Shown here in pieces: positions 10,811-21,324 of a stretch of 32,073 nucleotides of DNA (position 1 is its first letter; each line of letters opens with the position of its first letter). The notes beneath the pieces were generated by a model, which searched no databases, had not been told where the DNA came from, and worked only from the letters and a program-made list of their open reading frames with translations. This stretch comes from Gryganskiella cystojenkinii. Taxonomy: Eukaryota; Mortierellomycota; Mortierellomycetes; Mortierellales; Mortierellaceae. The stretch lies in assembly GCA_015852425.1 (NCBI GenBank), contig JAAAIG010000425.1, forward strand, positions 1 through 32,073, read 5' to 3'. A program made the translations under genes and the position numbers.

Positions 10811-11331
10811 ACGTGAACGGTCTGTGCACTCGATTGATTAAATAGATCAAGTTACTGGTGTAATATAGTCAATTAGGTGACAAGCGTAATCTAACCGATT
10901 CGTTCATGCCAAGGCGATCGTTCTGCGTGATTTTTTCAGGGATTTTAGGGCTGTTAAATGGCGTGGAAGCTGTCATCATCCAGGTGTTATCTTTTTAGGG
11001 TTTCTGAGGTTTATACATAACGATGAATAGGATGACGGGGAAAATCGCCAGCCGATTCCTAGGGTCGTATTGGTCGCTATCTTTTGGATGGCTTGAGTTC
11101 ATTGAATAAAGTAATAAAAAGTCTTTCTTCCAAGTTTTTATTTCAGGTTTTGATGGGAATATTTTATCCTGATAAAGTAACAAGGATAAAATCATATAAA
11201 AGAGAGACTGCTTTTTTTTCGTCTCTTTGTTGTTGGAAGGACAAAGAGAAAGAAAGAGAGACACGCACAGGGACAAAGCATTCCCTTTCACTTTTTCATT
11301 CACTCTTTTGCCATCAAGACCGACAGTCAGA
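10811..11331. other. Intergenic between MARCH-like gene and SHQ1
   Basis: Holds the 3' flank of the MARCH-like gene and the promoter of SHQ1. AT-rich in the middle; a purine stretch (GAGAAAGAAAGAGAG type) lies at about 11245-11270. ORFs 10995-11390 and 11084-11335 overlap antisense and show no domain. No gene seen apart from the TATA-like site listed separately. Confidence 0.45.
11195..11202 (+). promoter_or_regulatory. TATA-like element upstream of SHQ1
   Basis: The sequence TATAAAAG matches the TATA consensus and lies about 130 bp upstream of the SHQ1 start codon, which leaves room for a 5' leader of roughly 70-100 nt. The assignment rests on motif and position only. Confidence 0.35.
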
Positions 11332-14069
11332 ATGATCACGCCAAAGTTTAATGTCACGCAAGACAGCGACACTGTCACCATTGTCATCAAGGCACCTCAC
11401 ATTAAGGTACGGGCTGATACAGCTCCCATGCTGATCAGCTTTGTCCATGGGCTGTTGACCAAAGACCTGTATTTTAACCAGCAACATCCCTGCACTCCAT
11501 GTATATTTTTTTTTGCTTTCTGAAATAGACTCAGAACGTCGATATCAATGTGCAAGGCGATGTGTTCAAGTTCAATCTCAAGCCTTACTTCTTGAGGTAT
11601 GTACATCGACAGGCGCTTTTGACTGTCATTTCTCTATTGATAAAGCGCTAACAAAACTGACACATTCACACTGTCCTTTAGGCTCACATTCCCAGGAAAC
11701 GTATTAGAGGATGAGCGATCCAAGGCTACTTACGATGTTGGCAGTGGCGAGTTGACTGTGGTCCTTGCCAAAGAAACCCCAGGGGAACACTTTCCAGATC
11801 TGGACATGCTCACAAAATTGCTCGTTCGCAAGGGTGATATCTCCACCGATAAACAAGTCAAGCGTCCTCTGATCGAGGTCTTGAGCAGTGGAGAGACTCT
11901 CGAAGGAACGACACAGGTGGAGAAAGGTACAAAGAAGAAACGTGTTTACAGGGACTCGTGAGCTTACATGATGCAGCAACATACTCATTGGATTCTTTTA
12001 CGGTTGTAGATGAGAACTTTGACTGGGAAATGCCACAGGAGATTCGTCAAGAGGTCTTTTCAGAGATCCGCTACGGATTCAACAACAGATACTCTGGATT
12101 CTTTACACATGTGCAAGAGACGGCAAACGATGTGCTGGATGTCTACGATCCCGAACGTGCATCCCTGGAGACCAGACGAGAGGACCGAATCCAGCGCGAG
12201 AACGACAAGTTCGACGACGAATACTACATGTAAGCACCAAAACTGACTAGCAGATTGTTTGATCCGCATCACGTTGAGAATAATGGACTCACACCAGGCT
12301 TAACTTTTCTGAATTTAGGAGCGATTTTATGACCGAAGAAGAGATCCAGCATATTTTGAAGTACAAGACTCAGTGGTGGAACGAACTGCGTGCAATTCAA
12401 AAAGCCGAGAAAGGTGATTAATGATTTTTTTCTAGTGTCTGAGGAGTAATCAAGAGTTTTCGCGGAACGGATTTGTGATTTGTTTTCAAAATTATACAGT
12501 TTTATTAACCCGATGCAATATGCCAATTTTTATAGATAACGCTGGGAAGAAGGAAAAAGAGAGTGCACTCAGCACATCAACGAGCAAACCCAACCCAACT
12601 CTCATCGCTCCCACTTCTCATTCAACCACATTCTCCAGCGCATTCATAAAACCGACCAAACCAACGACTCCCTCGATCTTTAACATCGTCAACAAGGAGG
12701 GCTCGGATGATGAAGCGAGTTCGAGCAATGGGCTTGGAGGAGGTTTCGGGCTCAAGGAGGTTTCAACGAAAGCTATTATCAAAGATGTTACTTCCTCTGA
12801 TACGACGCCTTTAGTTTTGGATATGACACCCTCGACCTCAACATCCACATCAACGGTTGCTTCGGGTCTGGAGAATTTGATGCCCACTGAGGAGCCTCTG
12901 ATAGATGAGAGTGAACCCGTTCGTCATTTGGGAGGTGAGAATATCATGGTCGTGGATTCGTCTAGGACGACAGTGACGAGTAGTAACAGCACGCTGGAGG
13001 CTGGCATGGCAGACATGACCCTGTCGGGTGAGTCTGTCGCCGGAGCAAAACCTTTTTCGACCAAGGAACAAGAACTTATGCGGGACTTGCCCAAGCGTGA
13101 ATGTAAGATCTTGCAACAACCAACTTTGGGGGGGAGGGGGTCGGATCATCCTTCGAGTGCTGACTGATACTGACGCGATACTGGTATTTATTCTTATTTG
13201 TTAAATTTTAGATATCCTGGAGAACGCAAAATCAACATACTTGGGTTTGATCGATATTCTCTTTGCTTACAGCTACGACTTCCGTGTGAACGAGAGCGAC
13301 ACCACTGTCGAGACTGCATGGACAATCTGCAAACTGTCATCATCTATGGCGGCATTGGATCAGTTTACGACTCTGAAGGAGACGTTGGTCGCGTCTGTTC
13401 GTCGATCGCTTGCCTACCCCTTGACAAGAAACTGGAATCTGGCGATGAAGGTCCTGCAAGATGTTTATGTGATTTTCAAGCTTGGCAGGAGAGGGATCCT
13501 GAGGGCGCTGTTGCAGGTCAAGGATGTCTTGGATCATGACGATGTCTATTACATCTATAGCAAGATGTTTATCGAAGATTACTGTGTCTGGATCCAGAGT
13601 GCAAGGCAAGGCGACGGACAGTTTCATGCGTTGTTTTACTTTTTTTTTCTCGTGTGCGATGTGTTTATGCAGCACCTTTTACTAATAGTTCTTCCTTGTG
13701 GTTTATTGCCTGTATAGTGAGAACGTTATCAGGACATTGGCGCATGAGTTGCATCACTTCAAGCTCGAGAAGGCAGAGCTCGGGTGGCACCTGGAGGAAC
13801 TCGAGACTTTGGCCAAGGAGACGCCTGAGATTGAAGAGGAAGAGGAAGAGGAAGAGGAAGATTCTTCAGATGAAGATTCGGATTCTGACGACACTTCAAG
13901 CGACGATGACGACTCTTCGGATGATGACGATGATCAACAAAGCGACGACGACGCCACCAACCCCAAAAACAAGGAGCAAGAGGAAGAGAAAGTATCGGAA
14001 GACATGGGCGAGGATGAGACCATCTTTATGCATGAGGGACCTAGACCCAAAATCATTGAACTCTCGTAG
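11332..14069 (+). CDS. SHQ1: SHQ1, box H/ACA snoRNP assembly chaperone
   Basis: SHQ1 binds the pseudouridine synthase dyskerin/Cbf5 before its assembly into H/ACA snoRNPs. Exons: 11332-11406, 11529-11596, 11682-11926, 12010-12229, 12319-12413, 12536-13102, 13212-13605, 13718-14069; in phase, 671 aa. The N-terminal CS domain (about 1-95) begins MITPKFNVTQDSD and has VFKFNLKPYFLRLTFPG and LAKETPGEHFPDLDMLT. The SHQ1-specific helical domain starts near DENFDWEMPQEI and YGFNNRYSGFF, continues in LGLIDILFAYSYDFRV and TAWTICKLSSSMAALD, and ends at ENVIRTLAHELHHFKLEKAELGWHLEELE. Exon 6 inserts about 190 Ser/Thr-rich residues within this domain, making the protein longer than human (577) or yeast (507) SHQ1. 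An acidic Glu/Asp/Ser tail ends in RPKIIELS. The last intron (13606-13717) must use a GC donor to keep frame. Confidence 0.93.
13606..13717 (+). other. GC-AG intron in SHQ1
   Basis: The intron begins GCAAGG after an exon end in AAG and finishes with CCTGTATAG. No GT donor in the neighbourhood keeps the frame into the exon beginning TGAGAACGTTATC, whose translation is needed for the conserved SHQ1 C-terminal helix. AG|GCAAG is the known consensus for the GC class of U2 introns. Confidence 0.75.
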
Positions 14070-14101
14070 ATTGATTAATTAATTAACTAAAGGTATGGAT
14101 C

Positions 14102-17100
14102 TTATCTCAAAGAACGACCAGGAGATGAAAGAGGAGGGGTGGTCAAGGTGCGCTGACGACTTGGGGGCGCATATCCGACGCTTGTGGAGACACCAAAAGT
14201 TACTCTGGAATCGGATCCGCTAATGGCCTCGGTGTGCAATGGCGTTGTGAGAAGTGAACACTGGACCAACGTTGTACTTTGGGGTGTCGGAAGAGCGACA
14301 GTGGTGCCTCCTAAAGCGTGAGCCTCTTTGTCTGCGTCGTTTTCGACAGCGTGACTGGACGATATTGGCGTTTGGAAGACATTTGGCATTGGAATTTGAG
14401 GTGGGCGAGAGATTTCTTTGAGTCGAGTGTCGATTCTCAGGTTCGGGACTGGTCGCTTCGAAGGATGTAGCCCAGTCATCATGAAGGATTCAGCTGATAC
14501 GATCGAGAGAGCTTGAGGGCGATTCTCGTGACGGGAACCCATGGACCCATCTTGGACCGTGTTCACAGGGACAACAACGTCGTCGGGACCCATGGGACCC
14601 ATTTCATTTGACGATGGCAACGAGGGCTTGTAGAGGTCATCGGGGTGTTGGTAATCAGGATGGAAGGGCGAGAGTGGATGGATCGCTCTTTGGACTTCAG
14701 CCACTCTAGCGGATCGAGACTGTTGAGTGGCATTTGATGACGTTGCGCTCTCAGTTACGGGCGGACGCTCATCAGGGAACCGATACGGAGAGAAACTGTG
14801 GAGGAAAGACAAAGTCCGAACAGGAGCGATTGGGAGTTCAGACGAAATTTGGCTGTCGCTAGATGAAACACTCGAGGACTCTTGCTGATGGCTGGTAGTT
14901 GTCTCTGCGGTGCCTTTTGACACAGATAGAGTGCTGTCCGAGCGAGTCGTACAGGTTAGAGGGAACATGGTGCTCTTGGCGACTAGAGATCCTGATGGAG
15001 AAAATCGATGTCCAGCTCCACCCATCACAGGCGACAAGGGAGGAGGGATCGACAGTGTCGCGGAGGACACTGAAGACTGACGGGACTGCAGAGCCGAAGG
15101 AGGTGGTGGACCCGCCAAAAGACTCTCTGGGATGAACGTGCTCTGAAAATACGGCATCGTATCTCTTTTAAGGGTAATTTTTCGTCTCGTCCCAGAGGCG
15201 TCCGTCTTACGCGTCGTATGTAGGTTGTTGACTGAGAGCGGAAGTGATTTTCGATCATGGGATGGCGACAACGAGAGCTGTTGCGGTGAGCGTATGTTGG
15301 TCTCACTACGACGACGTGTCATATACTGCGCCTGGACCCAGGTCGGGTCTTGATCTTCAGGAAGGCCGGGCACTGTTACCTCTAAAGTCGCGGCTCTATG
15401 ATCCTCTTCATACTGTTCCTTATCTGGTCGGTCAATACGGAGACTGCTGGGCAGATACGTCGGATGGTAATAGTCCAGGATATGAGACGAGCTACTCTCA
15501 CTACTTGAGCTTGAGTCTCTGACCGAGGATCGTCGTGAGGACGATGCTTGACCATACGAACTTCTCTTTGACCCTGTCTGATATTGTCGATCTTGTCGAT
15601 CCTCATGCCCGCTATTGATGCCCTCATCGTCACCATCATTGTTGTTGTCGTCGTCCTCGTCGTCACTGGCAGGTGTGCAACGGATCGTAGGGTTTGACCC
15701 AATACCCATCATCCCGACCAAACTTGCAAGACTTTTGTTATCATTCCTAGGAAGTTCACTTGCCATCCTGCCTACGTAAACGCCCTCATCACCGTCATCA
15801 TCATCACTGTCTTCGAATCCGTCCTTTTCCCTACTTTTCTTGTCGTGGACCGATGCGACCGAGACCTTTTCCGGACCGAGCAGCTCCTTCTTGATTTTGT
15901 TCGTTCTCTTGAGATCCCGAGTCGTCTTAAGGACCTTACATAATCTCCAGAGTGAAACTCCAAATTGATAGCAGACCAGAGTTGCCAGGACCAACATCAT
16001 CAGAGCCTGCATCGCTGTGATCACGACTCCGATGACGGTCCTCGAGACTGTCGAGAGGGCAATGGTGCCTTCGATCAAGACCGCCAATAAGACCACGTTC
16101 AAGACTCGGACACAACCCAGGACACCATTCAATCTGTTCGGGGTCTTGTCCGAAAAGGGATGTTTCCAGATTAACAAGGCAGCAAAACCGACCTCGACCA
16201 AGAGCAACAGACTTGTTTGAGCCCAGGAATCGGCGGCACCATGATGACCCGTGATTCTGGAGGAGCTTTGCCCGAGCCCGATGATTGCAGCCCTGAGGGT
16301 CTGGTAAGCAAGGACGGGAATGAAGAACAGGTATGAAGAGACTAGGTATTGGTCGTAAAGGACCCCATACTTGGACTTGAGTCGATCGTCAAAGAAGAGA
16401 CTTGTGCTGCCAGCACGACAGAGTCTTAACGTAATAAAGACAGTCATGACAACAAAAATGACAAGAGTCATCACTGCCAGCAACGTGATGACCCAGCTGT
16501 CCTGGAGCGTCAATTGATAAAACGCCAAGGCCACGACAGCGAAATACGCCAACAGAACGACTCGGAGTATGCTGCCGAGGTAATGAGAAAAGAATCGGCG
16601 GCGGAGTTTTGTAAATTTTCCGGGGCGCCAGCAGGCGTACACCTCGAGACCGATTCGGAAGAGGATAGCGACGATTGAGGTGGTGAGGAGGAGGATCAGG
16701 AGCACGAATAACGACGTCATGAACATGTTCTTGGCTGGAATGTGCAGTCGTTGACCAAAGGAAGTTAGACCGCCATGTGCAGCCACAGGTTCGGTCGAAG
16801 GATGATAGGGCAGCGAAGTTTGTGCAGGCGAGAATCCCGTCGATGGCGGTGATGGCGATAAACTTGGAGGTGGAGCTGTGAGAGTGGACGATGGTTCGAA
16901 CACGGGGATCTTGGCGAGTCCTTCGAGACGATGCATAAGAGACATGTCTGAATCAGAGGGCAGTAATTCGTGGCCGGGCTGTGCAATTGGCGGTGCAGGT
17001 TCAGGTGCAGGCACAGGTGCAGGTGCTGACATAGGTGCAGATACAGGTACAGGTACAGGTACAGGTCCAGGTCCAGGTCCAGGTACAGGTGCAGGTGCAG

Positions 17101-18784
17101 GTGCAGATACAGGTGCGGGTAAAGGTACAGGTGCAGGTACAGGTGCTGGTGCAGGCGCTGGTGCTGGTCCAGGTGCAAGTCCAGGTGCAAGTACAGGTCC
17201 AGGTGCAGGTGCAGATCCGGGTGCAAGTGCAGGCGCAGATATTGGTACTGCAAGTGGTACTGGAGGTTGAGCGGTGACCTGTCTTTTGTTGACTGATGGT
17301 TGAGCATTCTTCCTGCTAATGATTGCCAACAGATTTGAAGGCTCCATGCTGGCGATAGCGACAATTTGATTTTGATTCAGTGCCTGAGACTCATTCCGAT
17401 TGTAAACCGCTTGCTCGACGTACGATTTTACAGCCGCGTCCATCATTGCTTGCATTGAAAACGCCCGAGCAGATGGTGACGATGGATCGGTGGTCGAGTT
17501 GTTTAAGGACTCGCTCAAGAGGATCCTCCCTGCCGAGCTCGTTGTATTTGGTGATAAAGTAAGGCCGTCTTTCAGGATGGTCGTGGCAGAAGCTTGCGCC
17601 TCCATGCCCTCCTCCGCCGAATTGTTGGTCCCCTTCCAGGCCCTTGCTCTCAGATTGTGAATAGCCTCGCTCCACCCCTCAGCTTGAACAAGACCCAGAC
17701 TCCATCCGAAATTTTGGGTCCATTGTTGTAGCAACTCGGGGTACTCCAAGTTCAACGATCCGGACATAGCGATAAACTGACAGAACGAGACCACATCCCA
17801 TATCGAGGGGGAGAGTCCACTCGGTCCTGTCGCAGGAGGACCACTTCCGGCAATGTTGGCTGCCATGGGTATGGTAGTCAAGATTGCTGCTGAGGAAAAG
17901 GAGGCGACCAGAGCGGTGATCGCTGTCAGTGCCATTGTTGCTGCTGTGACGGAGACAGAGGCGATGGTGACGATGGGCGAGTGAGCGCTGACGGTGTTGG
18001 TGAGTGGAACGGATGCGCAGAGGAGAGTGGATCCATGGGTATTCAGGACTTTTATTATTGCTAAGGCTTCGACGGCCGGAAGAGAGAAGAGTTGTTTCGG
18101 TAGGGTTGTTGGAAGAAGTTTCGGGGCAGAGAATGTCTGTTCGAAAGAGAATTTTCCCCGGTAGCTGTAGACGATAATGGAAAACAGTAGATATATGATG
18201 ATAAGCATAAAAATTGAGGTGCGAACCTGTTGGCGATCACTTCTGTGATTTGCTTACCGAGGAATGAGTAAACCAATTTTGTTGAGGTCGATGGACTCGT
18301 CGTAAAAGACGCGATCATACGCGGTCAAAAGGACGTGAGCTAATCAGATTTTGAGAGTAAAGTTTGATTCGCGGATGAGGTTGCTGAGAGGCACAAACTT
18401 TTTTTTTAAATTTCTCTCATTGGCGTTGTTCATACCTGAACTGGCATGGATCTCATGGTCGGCCGATCCAGTCACATGAAGGGAGATGCTATTAGCCACT
18501 CCGTCATATAAAAGACCGAGGTGGGATATTTTGATCTCGTTGGTTGACGATGTATCTGAAGATGGGCAATCGCGAAAGCCAATAGATCGAATGATGTTTT
18601 TGTGCGATGAACTGACCGAATTTTGTTGCTTCTCCTGTGTCGAAGACGAAGTTGTAGCCTCTGTCCCAGGACTGAAAGGGGCTGAAGAAACAAGAGAGGT
18701 GGATATGCTAACCAAGGACCAAACAAGGGCGGTTTTCAAGATTTTGCGGTAGCGACTCTCGCGAGTCTTTCTATGAACCGTCAT
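14102..18784 (-). CDS. TRP-like ion channel (Flc / Pkd2 / spray family)
   Basis: Fungal TRP-like membrane protein of the family implicated in Ca2+ homeostasis, wall integrity and membrane trafficking. Exons in transcript order: 18784-18436, 18339-18258, 18164-14102; in phase, 1497 aa. A signal peptide lies at about residues 14-35 (ILKTALVWSLVSISTSLVSS). An ML-like lumenal domain (about 68-200) has a Cys pair (FRDCPS and LLCASV), AHVLLTAYDRVFYDE and IDLNKIGLLIPRYRGKF, reading cleanly across both introns. A hydrophobic segment at about 209-245 is followed by the family hallmark IWDVVSFCQFIAMSGSLNLE and NFGWSLG. A Pro/Ala tract covers about 445-535. A multipass block (about 620-885) includes FVLLILLLTTSIVAILF, DDRLKSKYGVLYDQY and FIPVLAYQTLRAAIIG. 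The C-terminal 600 residues are Ser-rich, cytosolic and disordered. It is longer than yeast Flc1-3, mainly through the linker and tail. Confidence 0.87.
16990..17262. repeat. GGTNCA hexanucleotide minisatellite in the channel gene
   Basis: About 45 degenerate copies of a 6-bp unit GGTNCA (N varies; some units GGTGCT, AGTGCA or GGCGCT). On the coding (minus) strand it reads as alternating Pro and Ala/Val/Gly (PAPAPAPVPAPV type). The repeat is free of stops, so all plus-strand frames are open here (Gly-Ala-Gly-Thr, Val-Gln-Val-Gln and similar), giving spurious ORFs at 16878-17270 and 17035-17277. It sits between the lumenal hallmark region and the multipass block. Confidence 0.9.
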
Positions 18785-19502
18785 ACTCTTATGAAGTCGA
18801 GCGACGAAAGGAAAGGAGTCGACGCTGTGTCTGATCGAGAATATTTTTTGTTTGTTTTAAGAGGGAGCTGAAAGGCGGAATGTAATACAGGGCGAATATG
18901 TCTGTCGATGACGCGGTGAATATAAGATAAGGTGGTGTAATGCAGGATGTCAGTCTTCTGCGCAAAATGTAGAGTGAGAAAGGAAAAGATCAGGGATGCA
19001 AATCGGAAAAGAGGACGTAGAGAACGCAAAGAGTCAGCTTTGTAAAAGGTACCAGACGAGATTCATAAGTAGCGGTGCCTTTTATAATCTCGTTGATCAC
19101 ATAGTCGACATAACGCCTGTTGTCTATCCAAAAAAGTCCAACTATTATTTTTTTCTTATTTTCTTTTTTGTTTACGTTGCTGTCAAGGATTCTATTCAGC
19201 CGTGGCGTGTCAGAACGTTGTGTTTTTGGACTTGACCCTTATTCCTCACCGCAAAAAACAGCAATCTCCATCCGTGTCGATCCTAATTACCAACGCGTTC
19301 ATATTCATACTAGAGACCCTTTCCCACAGCACCTTTTTTCACCACAACCATAAGAAGGCAGTAAAAAAAATTAAGAAAGTACGAGTAGAGATGAATGTGG
19401 ACTTTAATGGAATTTCGGTGGCAAACCAGACGTTACTTCTCCCTTTGAACCCTTCGTGATAGTGATCGGTGACACGAACGACAGAGAGGAGATGAGAGTA
19501 TG
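18785..19502. other. 5' flank of the channel gene
   Basis: The region upstream of the minus-strand channel gene. It contains AT-rich runs around 19135-19185 and 19360-19375. Short ORFs 18996-19235, 19120-19353 and 19202-19459 overlap in different frames, are rich in Phe from T-runs, and have no recognisable domain. No gene is called. Confidence 0.45.
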
Positions 19503-19754
19503 TTAGAATAGGAGGTCGTTAGCCATAATTCTGCAGCTGATGTCCTCGAGGGACGACGGCCTTATGCGTTTCCAATCCAACCTGGATCGACTGTAAAAGA
19601 CAACAAGAGTCATCGCGAGGGCCATACCCAAAAAATACAAAAATCGAGAGCAAGGAGGTGACTGTGTTAGACTTTGTCGACGTTGATGTTGTCTCCGTGA
19701 TTTTTGCATTGTTGGATTGTTGTTCCTGAATAGAATATGGGCCATCTTCCTCAT
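19503..19754 (-). CDS. Hypothetical small protein with one membrane segment
   Basis: Unrecognised ORF of 83 codons from the ATG at 19754. Residues 1-35 are basic and Gln/Arg-rich, followed by a hydrophobic stretch FLYFLGMALAMTLVVFYS, a basic segment SRLDWKRIRPSS and the end MANDLLF. The layout would fit a single-pass protein with a positively charged N-terminus. An internal GT...TTACAG (about 19590-19627) resembles a splice signal but would be only about 37 nt. There is no family match that I know. Doubtful: it may be chance or a relic in this gene-poor stretch. Confidence 0.22.
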   Translation of the reverse strand: MRKMAHILFRNNNPTMQKSRRQHQRRQSLTQSPPCSRFLYFLGMALAMTLVVFYSRSRLDWKRIRPSSLEDISCRIMANDLLF

Positions 19755-20189
19755 TAAATCTGACGACAAGCTACTTTCGCGGATGCATTTTAAAGGCGAC
19801 TGTGAAGCCAGAGTATTAAAAGTTTAAAACTCGACTGCAAAAAAAAAAGGTATGTTAGTCGGGCTTCTAACATCTAACATCTACTTTGTCTTTCTCTGAC
19901 TTGTTTCTATGTTTTCTTCAATCCACCGCCGGCAGTCACTGCAATAGCAAATCGCACATTGAGATAGGGCGGCGTCAACGTTAGACAGATAGAAGCATAA
20001 AGTGAGTTAGGAGAACCAACAAACTAAACGCGTGATCGACGCGTTGTTCTGCCCCTGCCTTTTTTCTTTTCATTTGACAACTGATGCCATTTGTTCAGAC
20101 CCAGAGTTTGTTCCTGCTACTTGTTGATTTCTCATTCTAGACTGCCAAGAAGAAAAGAGAAATAAAAGGAAACTTCTGGCCTAGATTAG
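19755..20189. other. Gene-poor stretch
   Basis: No ORF of substance. Seen: a poly(A) run at about 19841-19850, a short direct duplication of CTAACAT at about 19867-19880, and the inverted repeat with two ACGCGT boxes listed separately. Confidence 0.4.
20027..20045. promoter_or_regulatory. Inverted repeat with two ACGCGT boxes
   Basis: AACGCGT and its exact reverse complement ACGCGTT are separated by five bases. ACGCGT is the MCB site bound by MBF-type (APSES) cell-cycle factors in fungi. It lies 273 bp upstream of the doubtful small ORF at 19503-19754 and near no confident gene, so function is unproven. Confidence 0.25.
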
Positions 20190-20378
20190 CTAGGAATTGA
20201 GAGTTAACTCGGTGTCAGAACATCCAGACTCAATTGTTAACCATCGTGAGTCAACTTTGGCATCCTTGCCATTATTGGAAGCAGTGTGTTTACGGGAGAG
20301 CCATTCGGCAGCGTTTTTAATCCATGATCGACACTGTTGACAATTCTTTTCCAATACCACGCACTTTCGCGACGCCAT
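20190..20378 (-). CDS. Hypothetical short ORF with N-terminal cysteines
   Basis: From the ATG at 20378 (a second ATG lies at 20399) the frame gives 62 codons with cysteines in KCVVLEKNCQQC near the start and no hydrophobic segment. It has no recognisable family, splice partner or conserved motif. It lies just downstream of the F-box relic on the same strand and could be chance. Recorded for completeness. Confidence 0.15.
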   Translation of the reverse strand: MASRKCVVLEKNCQQCRSWIKNAAEWLSRKHTASNNGKDAKVDSRWLTIESGCSDTELTLNS

Positions 20379-20445
20379 TTTTAAGAAAAATTGTAGCATA
20401 CGCTTTAGGAGAGGATGTAATAGAGAGGTTTATTAATCTCTCACC

Positions 20446-21003
20446 TCAATTCGTAAACGCATTGATAGCTTGTGGCATATCGACGCCGTTCAGAGTTATC
20501 AGCCGCGGCCAGTTCTCCAAGACCCACCGAGCTTCTTGTGGTCCCCAGAAAGCCAGATCTCTGTGAGGGAGCCGAACTGCAACCAAGCGTTTAAGTACTT
20601 TCAGTTGATCTAGACCGCCTCCTTCGCCAAGTTTGATATCAAAGCCATGGGTCGTCTCAAACCCCCCATCTTGGACCATTAAATCAAGGAATTGAAGCTG
20701 TCGTAATTGACTTATCTGATACATCACCGTTGCAAGCGAAGACTGGGACAAAAAACCGAACTGAAGACTCAACGTCTCCAGTTTTTCACACACCCAGGGT
20801 CGACCGTCCTTCTGCATCTCCTTGTCCGAGTGCAAAGTAGCCTTGAACGACTCTAGATTCGGCATGGAAAATAACATCTGCAGGACGACGGAGCCATCTA
20901 GGTCAACACAGTCTTGAAGGGAGATCTCTTTCAGCAATATCAATCGAGAGGATGATGCACGGAGCGCTATCCAGCACTGCGACCTTACCGGGTCTCCGCA
21001 CCA
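20446..21003 (-). pseudogene. F-box/LRR gene relic (C-terminal part)
   Basis: Open frame of 185 codons with no F-box and no credible start: the only early initiator in frame is a TTG at 20943, and a TGA at 21004-21006 bounds the frame upstream. The content matches the C-terminal half of the Mortierella-type F-box/LRR family: CWIALRASSSRLILLKEI, DLDGSVVLQMLFSMPNLESF, the signature GRPWVCEKLETLSL, LRQLQFLDL, FDIKLGEGGGLDQLKVL and the terminal WVLENWPRLITLNG. The PWVCxxLE signature is shared with the intact gene at 2227-3768. An unseen upstream exon is possible, but the opposite-strand relic begins within 40 bp, so a 5' truncation is more likely. Confidence 0.7.
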
Positions 21004-21040
21004 TCAACCCTTCCGATCACTTTTCTTAACAATAAAGGGG

Positions 21041-21241
21041 AGCTTGGATCTGTTACGGACCCTGAATAACTTGCAATTCTTTTGCGGGCCGAGTGTTCAG
21101 GGTCAAGTTGGATGGGGAGAGCCAGAGGTCGAGTGGATGCTCCAACACTGGCCCAAATTGAAAAGATTGCGACATTTCGAGGTCAAGGGGAGCCAGCTTA
21201 CTTTGCTGACGGAACGTGGAATCGAATGTTGCTATTTTTGA
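21041..21241 (+). pseudogene. F-box/LRR gene relic (C-terminal tip, opposite strand)
   Basis: About 65 codons reading LDLLRTLNNLQFFCGP, then GWGEPEVEWMLQHWPKLK. This is the usual end of the same F-box/LRR family (compare QEARWVLENWPRL in the neighbouring relic). There is no start codon, F-box or upstream LRR region. It is divergent to the 20446-21003 relic with under 40 bp between them, and the sequence differs, so it comes from another paralogue rather than a simple inversion of one gene. Confidence 0.6.
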
Positions 21242-21324
21242 TGCGCCACAGCTGGCCGGAAATGGCATTGAAAATCGCCATGTTGATTATGTCGGTGATA
21301 AATAAAGTGAAAAAGAAAAACTAG

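Noticed and set aside
16990..17262. Tandem repeat considered as a CRISPR-like array
   Set aside because: The units are 6 bp with no spacers and lie inside a eukaryotic coding exon.
16765..17364. Overlapping ORFs in several frames over the channel linker (Leu-His, Gly-Ala and Val-Gln repeats)
   Set aside because: They are by-products of a stop-free hexanucleotide repeat; only the Pro/Ala frame continues into the domains on both sides.
18061..18318. Separate 85-aa ORF at the 5' end of the channel gene
   Set aside because: It overlaps the second exon and intron of the channel gene in a different frame; the ML-like domain reads correctly only with exons 18339-18258 and 18164 onward.
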